DNA of 64,000 bases. Source: Roseimicrobium gellanilyticum (GTDB taxonomy: Bacteria > Verrucomicrobiota > Verrucomicrobiia > Verrucomicrobiales > Verrucomicrobiaceae). This document shows, piece after piece, positions 36,499 through 45,384 of this stretch; the first letter of the stretch is position 1; each line of letters starts with the position of its first letter. Position numbers and translations under genes: made by a program. The stretch covers positions 372,001 to 436,000 of the forward strand of contig NZ_QNRR01000007.1 of the NCBI RefSeq assembly GCF_003315205.1, given 5' to 3'. The notes below the pieces were generated by a model. The model worked only from the letters and a program-made list of their open reading frames with translations, ran no database searches and had not been told where the DNA came from.

Positions 36499-37800
36499 AT
36501 GCTCCGTACAGCCGCTCTTCTTGTCGTCCTTCAAGCTACTGTTGCTTTTGCAGAGAATTGGCCGCAGTGGCGTGGGCCGCGACTGGATGGCACATCACAG
36601 GACACGGGCTTCTCCACGATCATTTCTCCCGAGACCATCAAGTGGAAAGCGGATCTGCCAGGAACGGGACACGCTTCACCGATCGTTTGGGGTGATAGAA
36701 TCTTCACGGTGGCTGCGGTGGAAGCCACGGGTGACCGTGTTCTGATTTGCCTGGATCGCGCGACGGGCAGTCTGCTCTGGCAGACTACGGTCCTCGATGC
36801 ACCACCGGAGGCGATTCACCGGCTTAACAGTCTCGCCTCCAGCACCCCAGCGACGGATGGTGAGAAGGTCTTCACTGCTTTCCTCGACAACAATGAGACC
36901 CCGGATTCACGCAAGGCCAATGAAGGACGCGAAATCCCCAAGGGCGAAGTTCCCAAGGGCACCGTGGTGATCTCTGCGCATGACTTCTCCGGCAAACAGA
37001 TCTGGCAGGTGCGTCCTGGCCTCTTCTCCAGCAAGCACGGTTTCTGTTCCTCACCGATCCTGCACAAGGACAAGGTGATCGTGAATTGCGACCATGATGG
37101 CGACGGCTACATCGTTGCGCTGTCGCGTGCGGATGGCAAAGAGCTCTGGCGCGTTGCCCGGCCCAACAACACACGCAGCTACTGCGTGCCCATCATTCGT
37201 GAACTCGCAGGGAAGACACAGATGGTACTCAGCGGCACGAAGTGCGTGATGAGCTACAACCCGGATGACGGCAAAGTCATCTGGTCCATGGAAGGACCCA
37301 CGGAGCAGTTCGTGGCGTCACTTGTTTACAACGATCGCGCCGGTTATCTCTTCCTCACCGCTGGCTTTCCTGAGAAGCACATCCTGGCCATCAAGCCGGA
37401 TGGAACGGGTGACGTGACCAAGACGCACATCGCCTGGCGCACGAATCAGGGCGCGGCCTATGTGCCTTCACCCATCGCAGAAGGTGATTGGTGCCTGGTG
37501 GTCTCAGACTCCGGTGTGGCGCATTGCTTTGATGCGAAGACGGGGCGCATCGCATGGGAGGAGCGGATGCGTGAACATCATGCGTCTCTCGTGAGTGCAG
37601 AGGGCAAGGTGATCTTCATCAACGACTTCGGCGTGACTCGTGTCGTGAAGCCCGGGGACAAGTACGAGCTCGTGGCCGAGAGCCAGGTGGGGGAGAAGGT
37701 GTTCGCTTCACCCGCGCTCAGCGAAGGCCAGATGTTCATCCGCGGGGATAAGTCGATAATCTGCGTCGGTGAACGCAAGAGTGGCGTGGCGGGAAGGTAA
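36499..37800 (+). CDS. Secreted PQQ-like beta-propeller protein
   Basis: 433 residues with a signal peptide (LLVVLQATVAFA). NWPQWRGPRLDGTSQDTGF is the start typical of verrucomicrobial/planctomycetal PQQ-like outer-membrane or periplasmic propellers, followed by blades such as RVLICLDRATGSLLWQTTVL and GYIVALSRADGKELWRVARP. No dehydrogenase active site is evident, so it is probably a binding or scaffolding propeller like BamB rather than an enzyme. Convergent with the second sulfatase, 17 bases between stops. Confidence 0.88.
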   Translation: MLRTAALLVVLQATVAFAENWPQWRGPRLDGTSQDTGFSTIISPETIKWKADLPGTGHASPIVWGDRIFTVAAVEATGDRVLICLDRATGSLLWQTTVLDAPPEAIHRLNSLASSTPATDGEKVFTAFLDNNETPDSRKANEGREIPKGEVPKGTVVISAHDFSGKQIWQVRPGLFSSKHGFCSSPILHKDKVIVNCDHDGDGYIVALSRADGKELWRVARPNNTRSYCVPIIRELAGKTQMVLSGTKCVMSYNPDDGKVIWSMEGPTEQFVASLVYNDRAGYLFLTAGFPEKHILAIKPDGTGDVTKTHIAWRTNQGAAYVPSPIAEGDWCLVVSDSGVAHCFDAKTGRIAWEERMREHHASLVSAEGKVIFINDFGVTRVVKPGDKYELVAESQVGEKVFASPALSEGQMFIRGDKSIICVGERKSGVAGR

Positions 37801-37817
37801 GCGCAGGATTCAGGCGT

Positions 37818-39365
37818 TCATTCGTCGTCAGGCGTCGCCTTTCCTGCCCTTTTCTTGCCGCCTTTCTTTCCTCCCACGCGTTCTTCCGCCTCCTTCTCTT
37901 GGATGGCGACCCAGGCCTCCCGTGCTGCGGCATCGCCGCGCTTGCGGAAGATTTCGAGCATGGGGTCTTCATATTTCACCATCCATGACTCCAGCATCTG
38001 GCGCATGGTGTCCGCATCCTTGGCGTGAGTGGTGTGGCCGATGAGATTGTGAAGGCAGTCGGGATCCTGTTCCACATCGTACAGCTCCTCCATGGTGCGG
38101 TGCTGGTAGACTTCCAGGCGGCCCGCGATCTTGGAATCCGTTTTGGCAAGAGCCACCATGCGGCGGTAGGTGGAGGTGCCGCTCGTGGCCGTGGCCATCA
38201 CCCGGGTGCCATTGGACCAGGCGTTGAAGATGTAGAGATACTTCTTCGTCTGGATGGCTCGCATGGGATCGCGGGAGCGTCCTGCGTTCTCCGTGTGGCC
38301 TTTCACGATGAAGTCGCGACCTTCCTGTGAGGTGTTGCGAAGAAGCGGCGCAAAGGAAGAGCCATCCAGTCCGGTGGGATGCGTGATCCCTGCGGCATCC
38401 AGCAATGTCGGGAGGAAATCCACGGCGGAAACCATGTTCGTTTCATCCACGGATCCTGCCTTTGTGATTCCCGGCCAGCGCACAATGAGGGGCGTGCGGG
38501 TGCTGTGATGGTAGAGCTGCGTCTTTGCGAACGGCAGGGGCATGCCATGATCCGAGAGGAAGAGAATCAGCGTGCGCTCGTCCTCGCCTGACTTCTTCAG
38601 CGCAGTCAGGATGGCGCCCACACAATCGTCCGCACGGCGCACGGAGGAATAGTAGTGGGAGAGTTCCTTGCGGACGACTGGGTCATCGAACAGGAAACCC
38701 GGAATCGGCACCTCTTCCGGTGTGAAGACACGGCTGGGCACATGCTCATCCGGGATGGTCTCACCCCGATTGCCCTCCGCATAGAAGGGCTTGTGCGGAT
38801 CGGAGACATTGATCATCAGGCAGAAGGGTTTGCCCGCAGACTTCGCGGCCTGAATGCCTTGGGTGGTGCTCACCTCGTAGGAAGGAGCATCCTTCACGTG
38901 CACCTTCTTTCCATCGGGGCCGTCATCGAGATCAAGGTCCCATTTGTAGGGGGAGTAAGGAGTGGAATGCGCCACCTTGCCGCGGATGCCGGTGAAGTAT
39001 CCACCGCCTTTCATGAGATCTGTCAGCACCGGATATTTCACGTCCCGGACCTGATAGAAACCCTCGATGCGATTGTGGTGGGTGTAGCGCCCGGACCACA
39101 TGACATTGCGTGAAGGCATGCAGTTCCCCGCCTGCGCGTGCGCGAGATTGAACTTCATGCCTGCAGACGCGAGCCGATCGATGTGCGGCGATGTGTCCGG
39201 CAGCTTGCAGCCAAAGGCTCCGAGGGAGTCCGCGCTCATGTCATCCACCGTGATGATCAGGATGTTGGGCCTGGAATCCGGTGCCTCCGCAGCCCGTCCA
39301 CTGCAAGGGAGACTGGCTGCAAGCACCGCTGCAAAACACAATACGAGAGACCGGCTGAAATTCAT
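37818..39365 (-). CDS. Secreted sulfatase (second)
   Basis: 515 residues from the ATG ending at base 39365 (MNFSRSLVLCFAAVLAAS), with a signal peptide. Metal-binding D41-D42 in ITVDDMSAD and the formylglycine motif C82-M-P-S-R86 in NCMPSRNVMWSGR mark a Cys-type sulfatase of the heparan N-sulfatase-like subgroup. VSDPHKPF and FLSDHGMPLPFAKTQLYHHSTRTPLIVRWPG are further family blocks. The C-terminus is Lys/Gly-rich (GGKKGGKKRAGK). It differs clearly from the sulfatase at 1.3 kb, so a different substrate is likely. Confidence 0.93.
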   Translation of the reverse strand: MNFSRSLVLCFAAVLAASLPCSGRAAEAPDSRPNILIITVDDMSADSLGAFGCKLPDTSPHIDRLASAGMKFNLAHAQAGNCMPSRNVMWSGRYTHHNRIEGFYQVRDVKYPVLTDLMKGGGYFTGIRGKVAHSTPYSPYKWDLDLDDGPDGKKVHVKDAPSYEVSTTQGIQAAKSAGKPFCLMINVSDPHKPFYAEGNRGETIPDEHVPSRVFTPEEVPIPGFLFDDPVVRKELSHYYSSVRRADDCVGAILTALKKSGEDERTLILFLSDHGMPLPFAKTQLYHHSTRTPLIVRWPGITKAGSVDETNMVSAVDFLPTLLDAAGITHPTGLDGSSFAPLLRNTSQEGRDFIVKGHTENAGRSRDPMRAIQTKKYLYIFNAWSNGTRVMATATSGTSTYRRMVALAKTDSKIAGRLEVYQHRTMEELYDVEQDPDCLHNLIGHTTHAKDADTMRQMLESWMVKYEDPMLEIFRKRGDAAAREAWVAIQEKEAEERVGGKKGGKKRAGKATPDDE

Positions 39366-39417
39366 CCGCCTTAAACCGGGGGTGACCGCTCGTTCTAGCG
39401 CAAAGTTTGCGCGTAGC

Positions 39418-39864
39418 TCAGCCCCCCACCGCCCGTCGGGCACTCGTCTTGCTGGAGCCGCCCTGGATGCGTTCGGCCTCGGCTGCGCGCAACTGCTCCT
39501 CCTTCGTCAGGGGGCGCTGGCTGGAGAGGCGATGGCGGGTGGTGACGCCCCAGACCACGAAGCCCACGTCCGCCACCAGCACCAGCATCGCGGCGATGAT
39601 GCCGTACTTCCGGATGAGCTCATCCAGCCGTTTGTTACGATTGACGGAATGATCCTCTGGGTTGCAGAACTTGGACTGGTACAAACGACGCCAGCCACGC
39701 GGATTCCGCGCAATGCAGAAGAACCAGATGAACAGCGCCGTGAGGACGATGCACAGGATCTGGAAGGGCAGTGGGAAATAGTCCACGTGCAACACAGCTT
39801 CGTCCGTGGTCACGGACGAAGCATCAGCCAGCAGGATAGGAATGGATGGGGGAATCCAAGGCAT
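39418..39864 (-). CDS. Small membrane protein, unassigned
   Basis: 148 residues from the ATG ending at base 39864 (MPWIPPSIPILLADASS). Two hydrophobic segments: FPLPFQILCIVLTALFIWFFCIA and YGIIAAMLVLVADVGFVVWGV. A positively charged loop between them (NPRGWRRLYQSKFCNPEDHSVNRNKRLDEL) is probably cytoplasmic. The tail is charged. Follows pgi by 34 bases on the same strand. No family recognised. Confidence 0.65.
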   Translation of the reverse strand: MPWIPPSIPILLADASSVTTDEAVLHVDYFPLPFQILCIVLTALFIWFFCIARNPRGWRRLYQSKFCNPEDHSVNRNKRLDELIRKYGIIAAMLVLVADVGFVVWGVTTRHRLSSQRPLTKEEQLRAAEAERIQGGSSKTSARRAVGG

Positions 39865-39898
39865 TATGCCCCTATTCTGAACGCGGCTGCCGGAATGC

Positions 39899-41491
39899 TC
39901 AAGCGTGCGTTTCCAACGTGAAGCGGTCGTCACCCGGAGTTTTGCCCAAAGACTGAGCCACATGGGCTTCATTGGCTGCGAGATGCACGAGGCAGTGGTA
40001 CACTTCCTCGGCATCAGCACCGATGGCAGAAGCCACTTCATCCGCCGTGGCAGAGCCTGCTTTCACGAGCTGTGCCCTCACGTTGGTAAGAATCTTCAGG
40101 AAGTCTCCGGCAGCCTTCTTACCAGCTTCTACGCCGGGCTGGTGATAGGCATTGATGTTTACGAGAGTGGCGTAGTAACCCACCGCGCGCTCGAAGAGGG
40201 CGACAATCGCGCCGACCACGTAGGCATTCACTCCAGGCACACTGATGGTCACGGATTCGCGACCATTTTCGTAGAGGGCCTTGCGGGTGCCGCGCAGGAA
40301 GCCCTGGAGGAAGTCGCCGCAGGTGGTGGCAGGTTCCACCTCGAGCTGCGGGCCCGAGGCGCTCTTGCGCACCTCAATGAAGGTGGCGAAGAAATTGTTC
40401 ACGCCGTCGCGGAGCTGTTGCACATAGGCATGCTGGTCGGTGGAACCCTTGTTGCCGTACACGGCAATGCCCTGATTTACCTTGTTGCCATCGAGGTCCA
40501 GTTCCTTGCCCAGAGACTCCATCACGAGCTGCTGGAGGTACTTGCTCAGGAGCACGAGGCGATCCTTATAGGGGAGGATGACCATGTCCTTCGCACCTTT
40601 GCCGCCACCAGCGTGGTGCCACATGAGAGCCAGCAGCATGGCGGCGTTCTGCTCCACCGGGAGGCTGCGGGTCTTTTCATCCATGGCGGAGGCGCCAGCG
40701 AGAAGCGAGTCCACATCCACGCCCTGCAACGCCATGGGCACCAGACCCACGGTATGCATCACGGAAGTGCGTCCGCCAACCCAGTCGGTCATCGGGAAAA
40801 TCTTCAGCCACTTGTGCTCGTTGGCATAGGCTTCCAGCTTGCTGGTGATGCCATTCGCGGCCGTGCCGGTCACGGCCACCGCGTGCTTGGAGAAGTCCAG
40901 GCCGGCGCGTTCATACGCGGCCTTCGCTTCGAGCATGCCATTGCGCGTCTCGGGAGTGCCGCCGGACTTGGAAATGACGACGGTGAGTGTGCGATTGAGA
41001 TCCGCGCCGATGTCTGCGAGGACGCGCTGGAGGCCGTCCGGATCGGTGTTGTCAAAGAAGTGGGTCTTCAGCGGGGCGTCCCAGGAATTTACCAGGGCGT
41101 CCGTGATGAACTGCGGGCCCAGGGCGGAGCCACCGATGCCGACGATCAGCAGGCGGGTGAATCGCCCGCCGCGCTCTGCGACGATGTTGCCCGCGTGGAT
41201 TTCGTCCGCAAATGCCTTGGATTGGGCGATGTCGCTCTCAATGCCGGTGCGAAGCTCCGGGGAGGGGGCCAGGCCGAAGTTGCGCAGCCAGTAGTGGCCG
41301 ACCATCCGCTTCTCATCAGGGTTGGCGATGGCTCCTGCCTCGAGCTTTTTCATTTCCGCGAAAGCCTTGTCGGTCAGAGGCTTCATCTTCGTGAAGAAGT
41401 CGTCGGGGAAAGTCATCCGTGAGACGTCGAGCGAGATGCCGAGATCGGTGTAGCGGACGAGGTGCTTCTGATAGCGCTGCCAGAGGTTCAT
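39899..41491 (-). CDS. pgi: Glucose-6-phosphate isomerase
   Basis: 530 residues. Interconverts glucose 6-phosphate and fructose 6-phosphate. [30 protein letters not shown], the [19 protein letters not shown] block and [16 protein letters not shown] are PGI signatures. After the last, ~70 residues ([33 protein letters not shown]) form a C-terminal helix-turn-helix-like extension seen in some bacterial PGIs. Divergent from the TauE/SafE gene. Confidence 0.95.
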   Translation of the reverse strand: MNLWQRYQKHLVRYTDLGISLDVSRMTFPDDFFTKMKPLTDKAFAEMKKLEAGAIANPDEKRMVGHYWLRNFGLAPSPELRTGIESDIAQSKAFADEIHAGNIVAERGGRFTRLLIVGIGGSALGPQFITDALVNSWDAPLKTHFFDNTDPDGLQRVLADIGADLNRTLTVVISKSGGTPETRNGMLEAKAAYERAGLDFSKHAVAVTGTAANGITSKLEAYANEHKWLKIFPMTDWVGGRTSVMHTVGLVPMALQGVDVDSLLAGASAMDEKTRSLPVEQNAAMLLALMWHHAGGGKGAKDMVILPYKDRLVLLSKYLQQLVMESLGKELDLDGNKVNQGIAVYGNKGSTDQHAYVQQLRDGVNNFFATFIEVRKSASGPQLEVEPATTCGDFLQGFLRGTRKALYENGRESVTISVPGVNAYVVGAIVALFERAVGYYATLVNINAYHQPGVEAGKKAAGDFLKILTNVRAQLVKAGSATADEVASAIGADAEEVYHCLVHLAANEAHVAQSLGKTPGDDRFTLETHA

Positions 41492-41560
41492 GGTAACGGG
41501 GAGGTACCACGGACAGGGGGCTGTGCAACCGGCGAATCATTCGTCCTGTGCATTGCGAAC

Positions 41561-42382
41561 ATGAAAAATACGACGTATCGCGGGACGATGGATTGGCAGA
41601 GGTCCCTGATGGTCGCGGGAGCCGGATTCCTGGCTGGCATGATGAACGCTGTTGCCGGGGGAGGCACCATGGTGACCTTTCCCGCGCTGCTGTGGGCGGG
41701 CCTGGGTACCATGCAGGCGAATATTACCAGCACCGTTGCCTTGTTCCCGGGAATGCCACTCAGTGCGTGGACCTTCCGCCGGCATGTCGGCAAGATGGGC
41801 TCATGGGTTCGCAGGCTCGCCCCCGTCGCCCTGCTGGGCGGTCTGGCTGGCGGGGTGCTGCTGGTGCAGACCGGCTCCCGGGTTTTTGATTTTGTCGTTC
41901 CATGGCTGCTGCTTTTGGCCACTGTTCTTTTCATGTGCAACGGCCTGGTGCAGCGGTGGCTGGCTCGCAGGCAGGTGACCGCCATGGCGCCGGGAAAGGA
42001 GGAGGAGCCTGCGGAACCGAGGCTGCGTTTGTGGAGCGTCTTCATCCTCGCAGGCGTGGCGGTGTACGGGGGCTACTTTGGTGCGGGCATCGGCATCATG
42101 ATGCTGGCCACTCTTGGCGTGTTGGGCCTGCGTGACATCAATCAGATGAATGCACTGAAGGTGGTGCTGGCCATGCTCATGAATGTCTCCGCGGTGATCT
42201 ACTTCATCATCACCGGAGGAGTGCAGTGGGATCTGGCCCTGTGGCTCATGGCGGGGTCCATGGGCGGCTATTGGACCGGCAGCCACGTGGCGCAGCGCAT
42301 TCCCGCCGTGTGGGTACGTACTGCGGTCATCCTGATCGGGCTGGCGATTTGTGTGGAGCTTTTTATGCGGCAGTGGCGGTGA
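41561..42382 (+). CDS. TauE/SafE-family membrane permease
   Basis: 273 residues from the ATG at 41561 (MKNTTYRG); the ATG at 41588 (MDWQRS) is also possible. About eight membrane helices. AGFLAGMMNAVAGGGTMVTFPALL is the N-terminal TauE/SafE signature, and GVAVYGGYFGAGIGIMMLATLGVLGL is its second-half repeat. The family exports sulfite, sulfoacetate or related anions; with two sulfatases nearby a sulfur-anion substrate is attractive but unproven. The 3' end overlaps the MOSC gene by 20 bases, tail to tail. Confidence 0.9.
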   Translation: MKNTTYRGTMDWQRSLMVAGAGFLAGMMNAVAGGGTMVTFPALLWAGLGTMQANITSTVALFPGMPLSAWTFRRHVGKMGSWVRRLAPVALLGGLAGGVLLVQTGSRVFDFVVPWLLLLATVLFMCNGLVQRWLARRQVTAMAPGKEEEPAEPRLRLWSVFILAGVAVYGGYFGAGIGIMMLATLGVLGLRDINQMNALKVVLAMLMNVSAVIYFIITGGVQWDLALWLMAGSMGGYWTGSHVAQRIPAVWVRTAVILIGLAICVELFMRQWR

Positions 42383-42842
42383 CGTGGATCTCATCACCCA
42401 CGCGCAGGAAGCCATCACTCAGGATGGCTGCTCTCAGTCCTCCGCGGTTTGCCAGCGGTTTGAGCAGTGCCATGCCGGTCACGACGTTGAGGTGGGCGCA
42501 AGGGTCACAGAACCGGATGCCTTCCATCAGCACGCCGCCAATGCGGAACTTCACACCGACGAGGTCATTGAGCCGTATGCCCTCCGTCACCAGATTCCTC
42601 CGGGCCTGTGCCGCGCTCAGGCGAATACCGTGTTCTATTTCGACCGCTTGCAGCGCCTCGCTTTCAATCAAAGTCAGCTCACGGCCCGGACCCAGAGGGG
42701 TGGCATTGGAAAAAGTGCCGTTCCCGATGAAGTAACGATCACCGACAAGTCCAGCATGCGCTTTGGCTTCTGCCTCGGTCACCGAACTGGGCAAGACAGT
42801 GGCGGCTGGCGAAAGGTAGATGGCAATGAGGCGTGGAACCAT
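42363..42842 (-). CDS. MOSC-domain protein
   Basis: 159 residues from the ATG ending at base 42842 (MVPRLIAIYLSPAA). A MOSC fold: AHAGLVGDRYFIGNGTFS, LTLIESEALQAV, RRNLVTEGIRLNDLVGVKFRIGG and GIRFCDPCAHLN, whose Cys pair matches the conserved MOSC Cys. Such stand-alone proteins (YiiM-like) bind molybdenum cofactor and may reduce N-hydroxylated compounds. No molybdoenzyme gene is nearby. Confidence 0.88.
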   Translation of the reverse strand: MVPRLIAIYLSPAATVLPSSVTEAEAKAHAGLVGDRYFIGNGTFSNATPLGPGRELTLIESEALQAVEIEHGIRLSAAQARRNLVTEGIRLNDLVGVKFRIGGVLMEGIRFCDPCAHLNVVTGMALLKPLANRGGLRAAILSDGFLRVGDEIHVTATAA

Positions 42843-42911
42843 GAGCGAGAACATCGGGCGGTCCAGGACCATCGCTGCGCCTTGCCGATTTGCAGCGACA
42901 AACTGTTTCCG

Positions 42912-43301
42912 CTACCGCTCCATTACCAGCAAGGTGTGCTTGCCATCCGGCCACTCCATCAGCGCGACGGGGGTGTCCTTCAGCAGTTCGAGGAGTTCCT
43001 TGTCATTCACTTCGTGAATCGTGATGGGCTCGGGAGGCGCTGGCACGGCGTGCACAGTCGATGGCGTGGCAGGAGATTCTTGAAACCAGTGGCTCTGTTG
43101 CACCAGGAGAAGCGTTACGAGAGCACACACACATGCACCCGCCGCCGTGCCGAGGTAGGTGCTCGTACGTTTTCGCCGGGCTCGTTCCTGGCTCACCATC
43201 TCCAGCAGGGTGGTGCGGTTCGGCCCCAAGTGTTCGCAGTCAGACTCGGGAGTCACGACGTCATCGAGCAAATGCTGCATCGATTTTTGTTTCGAGTTCA
43301 T
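42912..43301 (-). CDS. Single-pass membrane protein, likely anti-sigma or sigma-associated
   Basis: 129 residues: a charged N-terminus (MNSKQKSMQHLLDDVV), one membrane helix (YLGTAAGACVCALVTLLLVQQ, ~49-69) and a periplasmic tail. Its ATG overlaps the TGA of the ECF sigma gene by four bases (ATGA), implying translational coupling. Position and topology fit an anti-sigma factor, though no conserved zinc motif of the classical anti-sigma family is present. Confidence 0.65.
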   Translation of the reverse strand: MNSKQKSMQHLLDDVVTPESDCEHLGPNRTTLLEMVSQERARRKRTSTYLGTAAGACVCALVTLLLVQQSHWFQESPATPSTVHAVPAPPEPITIHEVNDKELLELLKDTPVALMEWPDGKHTLLVMER

Positions 43302-43963
43302 GTTCCTTGCAGGCGGAGTTGGTGGGCGATTTCCTCCCTGAGCCGTTGGCGTAAGCGTGCAAGCCTGCCTTCCACGGCGCGGCTGGAAATCGAGAGGCGT
43401 GCTCCGATGGTTTCAAGGGATTCACCGGTAAAATAGCGACCTTCGAGAAGCAGGTTCTCCTCGGCAGTGAGTTGGGCCAGGGCAGCTTCCATCGCCTGCA
43501 TCAGGCTGGCGGTGTCATCTGCTGCCGAGGTTTCGGGTAAGGGCGACCACCATTGCTTGAATCGCTCCAGGGCGCGTTTGTAACGTCCGCCTTTGCGACG
43601 CAGATCCGCAGCCGCATGGCGTGCCGCGCAGGCAATCCAGCACCAGAGGGCTTGTTCATCCGCGAGCACGCGCATGTGCCGCACGATGCGCAGCCACGAG
43701 GCCTGGGCGATTTCCGAGGCGAAGGATGCATCTCCGGCAGCCAGGGCGAAGCAGTAGCGGTTGATGCGTGCACTCCACTCATGATGGAGCCAGGTGAAGG
43801 CGGGCTCCTCGCCATGTTTCAGCGCTGTCGTCAGCCCCGGCACATCATCCAGAGTGAACGCAAGCTCTCCCGTCGCCGGCAGTTCGTGCGAGAGGGCTGG
43901 CTCCGCGTGATCCATGAGGGCGGCGAATGAGGATTCGACGATGCTGGTGGATGGAATGGACAC
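43298..43963 (-). CDS. ECF-type RNA polymerase sigma factor
   Basis: 221 residues with a GTG start ending at base 43963. Region 2 is at ~60-130 (FTWLHHEWSARINRYCFALAAGDASFASEIAQASWLRIVRHM, ACAARHAAADLRRKGGR). Region 4 is at ~155-215 (ALAQLTAEENLLLEGRYFTGESLETIGARLSISSRAVEGRLARLRQRLREEI), a helix-turn-helix of sigma-70 type. Starts 16 bases after the upstream PDZ gene and is coupled to the membrane protein downstream. Confidence 0.88.
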   Translation of the reverse strand: MSIPSTSIVESSFAALMDHAEPALSHELPATGELAFTLDDVPGLTTALKHGEEPAFTWLHHEWSARINRYCFALAAGDASFASEIAQASWLRIVRHMRVLADEQALWCWIACAARHAAADLRRKGGRYKRALERFKQWWSPLPETSAADDTASLMQAMEAALAQLTAEENLLLEGRYFTGESLETIGARLSISSRAVEGRLARLRQRLREEIAHQLRLQGT

Positions 43964-43979
43964 GTGACGATGAAGTCAC

Positions 43980-45272
43980 TCAACGTTGCAACGCGCCCGG
44001 GTCTTTGGCGCTTGCGGCTTCATTTTCTTTCAACACGGTGATGATTTGCTGGATGATCTCATGCTGCTGCGCGGAGGCTTTCACAATGAGCACCCTGGTA
44101 TTGCGGTGCAGGGAGAGGACAGGACGCTCCCCGCTGAGCAGGCTGGCGTGTTCAAGCGACTCCATGACAAGCTTCTCCAAATCGGTCTGCCATGCAGGTA
44201 CCTGACTTTCATCGCCCTTCATGATATCAGCCACCGAATAGATGCGCACGAGCGGTCCCGTGGGAGGAGGGGACGCGGCAGGCATGTCGGGTGTTGCAGG
44301 AGCGGCACCGGCGAGATTCGTGAGGTTGTGCCTGAAAACCGGAGAGTTGGGGTCATGGCCAGGAATGAATGGATGGGGCCTCACGTCCGTGGTGACGTAC
44401 GCGAAGGTGTCTAACACGGGTTCCACGACTTTTACCAGAGGAGGCGGGACCATGGGGGGCGGCCCGGGTTGGCGTGTGAGGATCACGACTTTGGGCTGCC
44501 CATCGCCATGCGGCGGCGCAACGGTGACGCGAACCTTGGAACCGGGTTCGCCGGCGAGCAGCTCGGAAACTTTTTCCTGGCCCACCTCCGCAGCCCGCAC
44601 TTCGGTGGCTCCTTCTTCGGCAATGCTCAGCAGCTTCTCTCCCGGGACGATGGCCCTGCTTTGAGCTGCTGGAAGACCAGGCACCACGTCCCGGATGAGG
44701 ATGTCTCCATTCTGCTCTCCCAAGGTCAACCCGACGGTGCCGATGACATTTCGTGGTAGAGATTTCAAGGCGGGTTTGATCTCAGGTGCCTGCGCCTCGG
44801 GTAGCCGCATGGCTGTCGAAACATAGTATCCAATCACCCGCTGGGGTCCCTTCTTATCCTCCGAGCCATCCGGCAGTGCGGGAATCGGTTCCAACCGGCA
44901 CCCTGCGGCCGCTGCGACCAGTGCCAGGGCGTCCAGTGCCCTTGTGTTGTACAAACAGAGCTTCAGTTCGCCATTGATTTTGGCGTCTTCAGCGCCGGGA
45001 CCGTAGATGAGTTTGGGGAACACGTCCCTATCTTGCCCTTCTTTTGTATACTTCTCGAGGTAGTACTCTTCCAGGCTGTTTGCTGCGCTGGCCATGGAGC
45101 CTGGGCCAAGGTGGCGATAGGTCATCATTTCTGCCAACTCCTCCGCAGGGAATGCGGAGGGAGCAGCAGGAGCCGACGGAGGCAAGGCTGTCGTCTGTGT
45201 TTGGGAATGGGTGGTGCCCGCCACGCTGAACATGGCAGCGGTGAGGATGGGAAGCTGGAGTAGAAGTTTCAT
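43980..45272 (-). CDS. Secreted PDZ-domain protein with secretin-like C-terminus
   Basis: 430 residues from the ATG ending at base 45272 (MKLLLQLPILTAAMFSVAG), with a signal peptide. A PDZ-like region occupies ~165-255 (GTVGLTLGEQNGDILIRDVVPGLPAAQSRAIVPGEKLLSIAEEG, then GSKVRVTVAPP). The C-terminal ~50 residues (LSLHRNTRVLIVKASAQQHEIIQQIITVLKEN) resemble the short N1/N-type domain of secretins. Pro-rich linkers separate the parts. First gene of an operon with the ECF sigma and membrane protein, so it could sense envelope state; that is inference. Confidence 0.7.
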   Translation of the reverse strand: MKLLLQLPILTAAMFSVAGTTHSQTQTTALPPSAPAAPSAFPAEELAEMMTYRHLGPGSMASAANSLEEYYLEKYTKEGQDRDVFPKLIYGPGAEDAKINGELKLCLYNTRALDALALVAAAAGCRLEPIPALPDGSEDKKGPQRVIGYYVSTAMRLPEAQAPEIKPALKSLPRNVIGTVGLTLGEQNGDILIRDVVPGLPAAQSRAIVPGEKLLSIAEEGATEVRAAEVGQEKVSELLAGEPGSKVRVTVAPPHGDGQPKVVILTRQPGPPPMVPPPLVKVVEPVLDTFAYVTTDVRPHPFIPGHDPNSPVFRHNLTNLAGAAPATPDMPAASPPPTGPLVRIYSVADIMKGDESQVPAWQTDLEKLVMESLEHASLLSGERPVLSLHRNTRVLIVKASAQQHEIIQQIITVLKENEAASAKDPGALQR

Positions 45273-45384
45273 GAAAGGGAAGGAAGGTGGTTTCATGAGG
45301 AACACGACTGCCCCGTCCGAAACCCACGCGGGATTTTTTCAGCGCGGTGCTTTTTTGCGAATGCTCGTGCTGTATCCTGAAGGC

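Noticed and set aside
39905-41422. A 505-codon open frame on the plus strand opposite pgi
   Set aside because: It is fully antisense to a clear glucose-6-phosphate isomerase and its translation has no recognisable domain; long antisense frames are common at this GC content.
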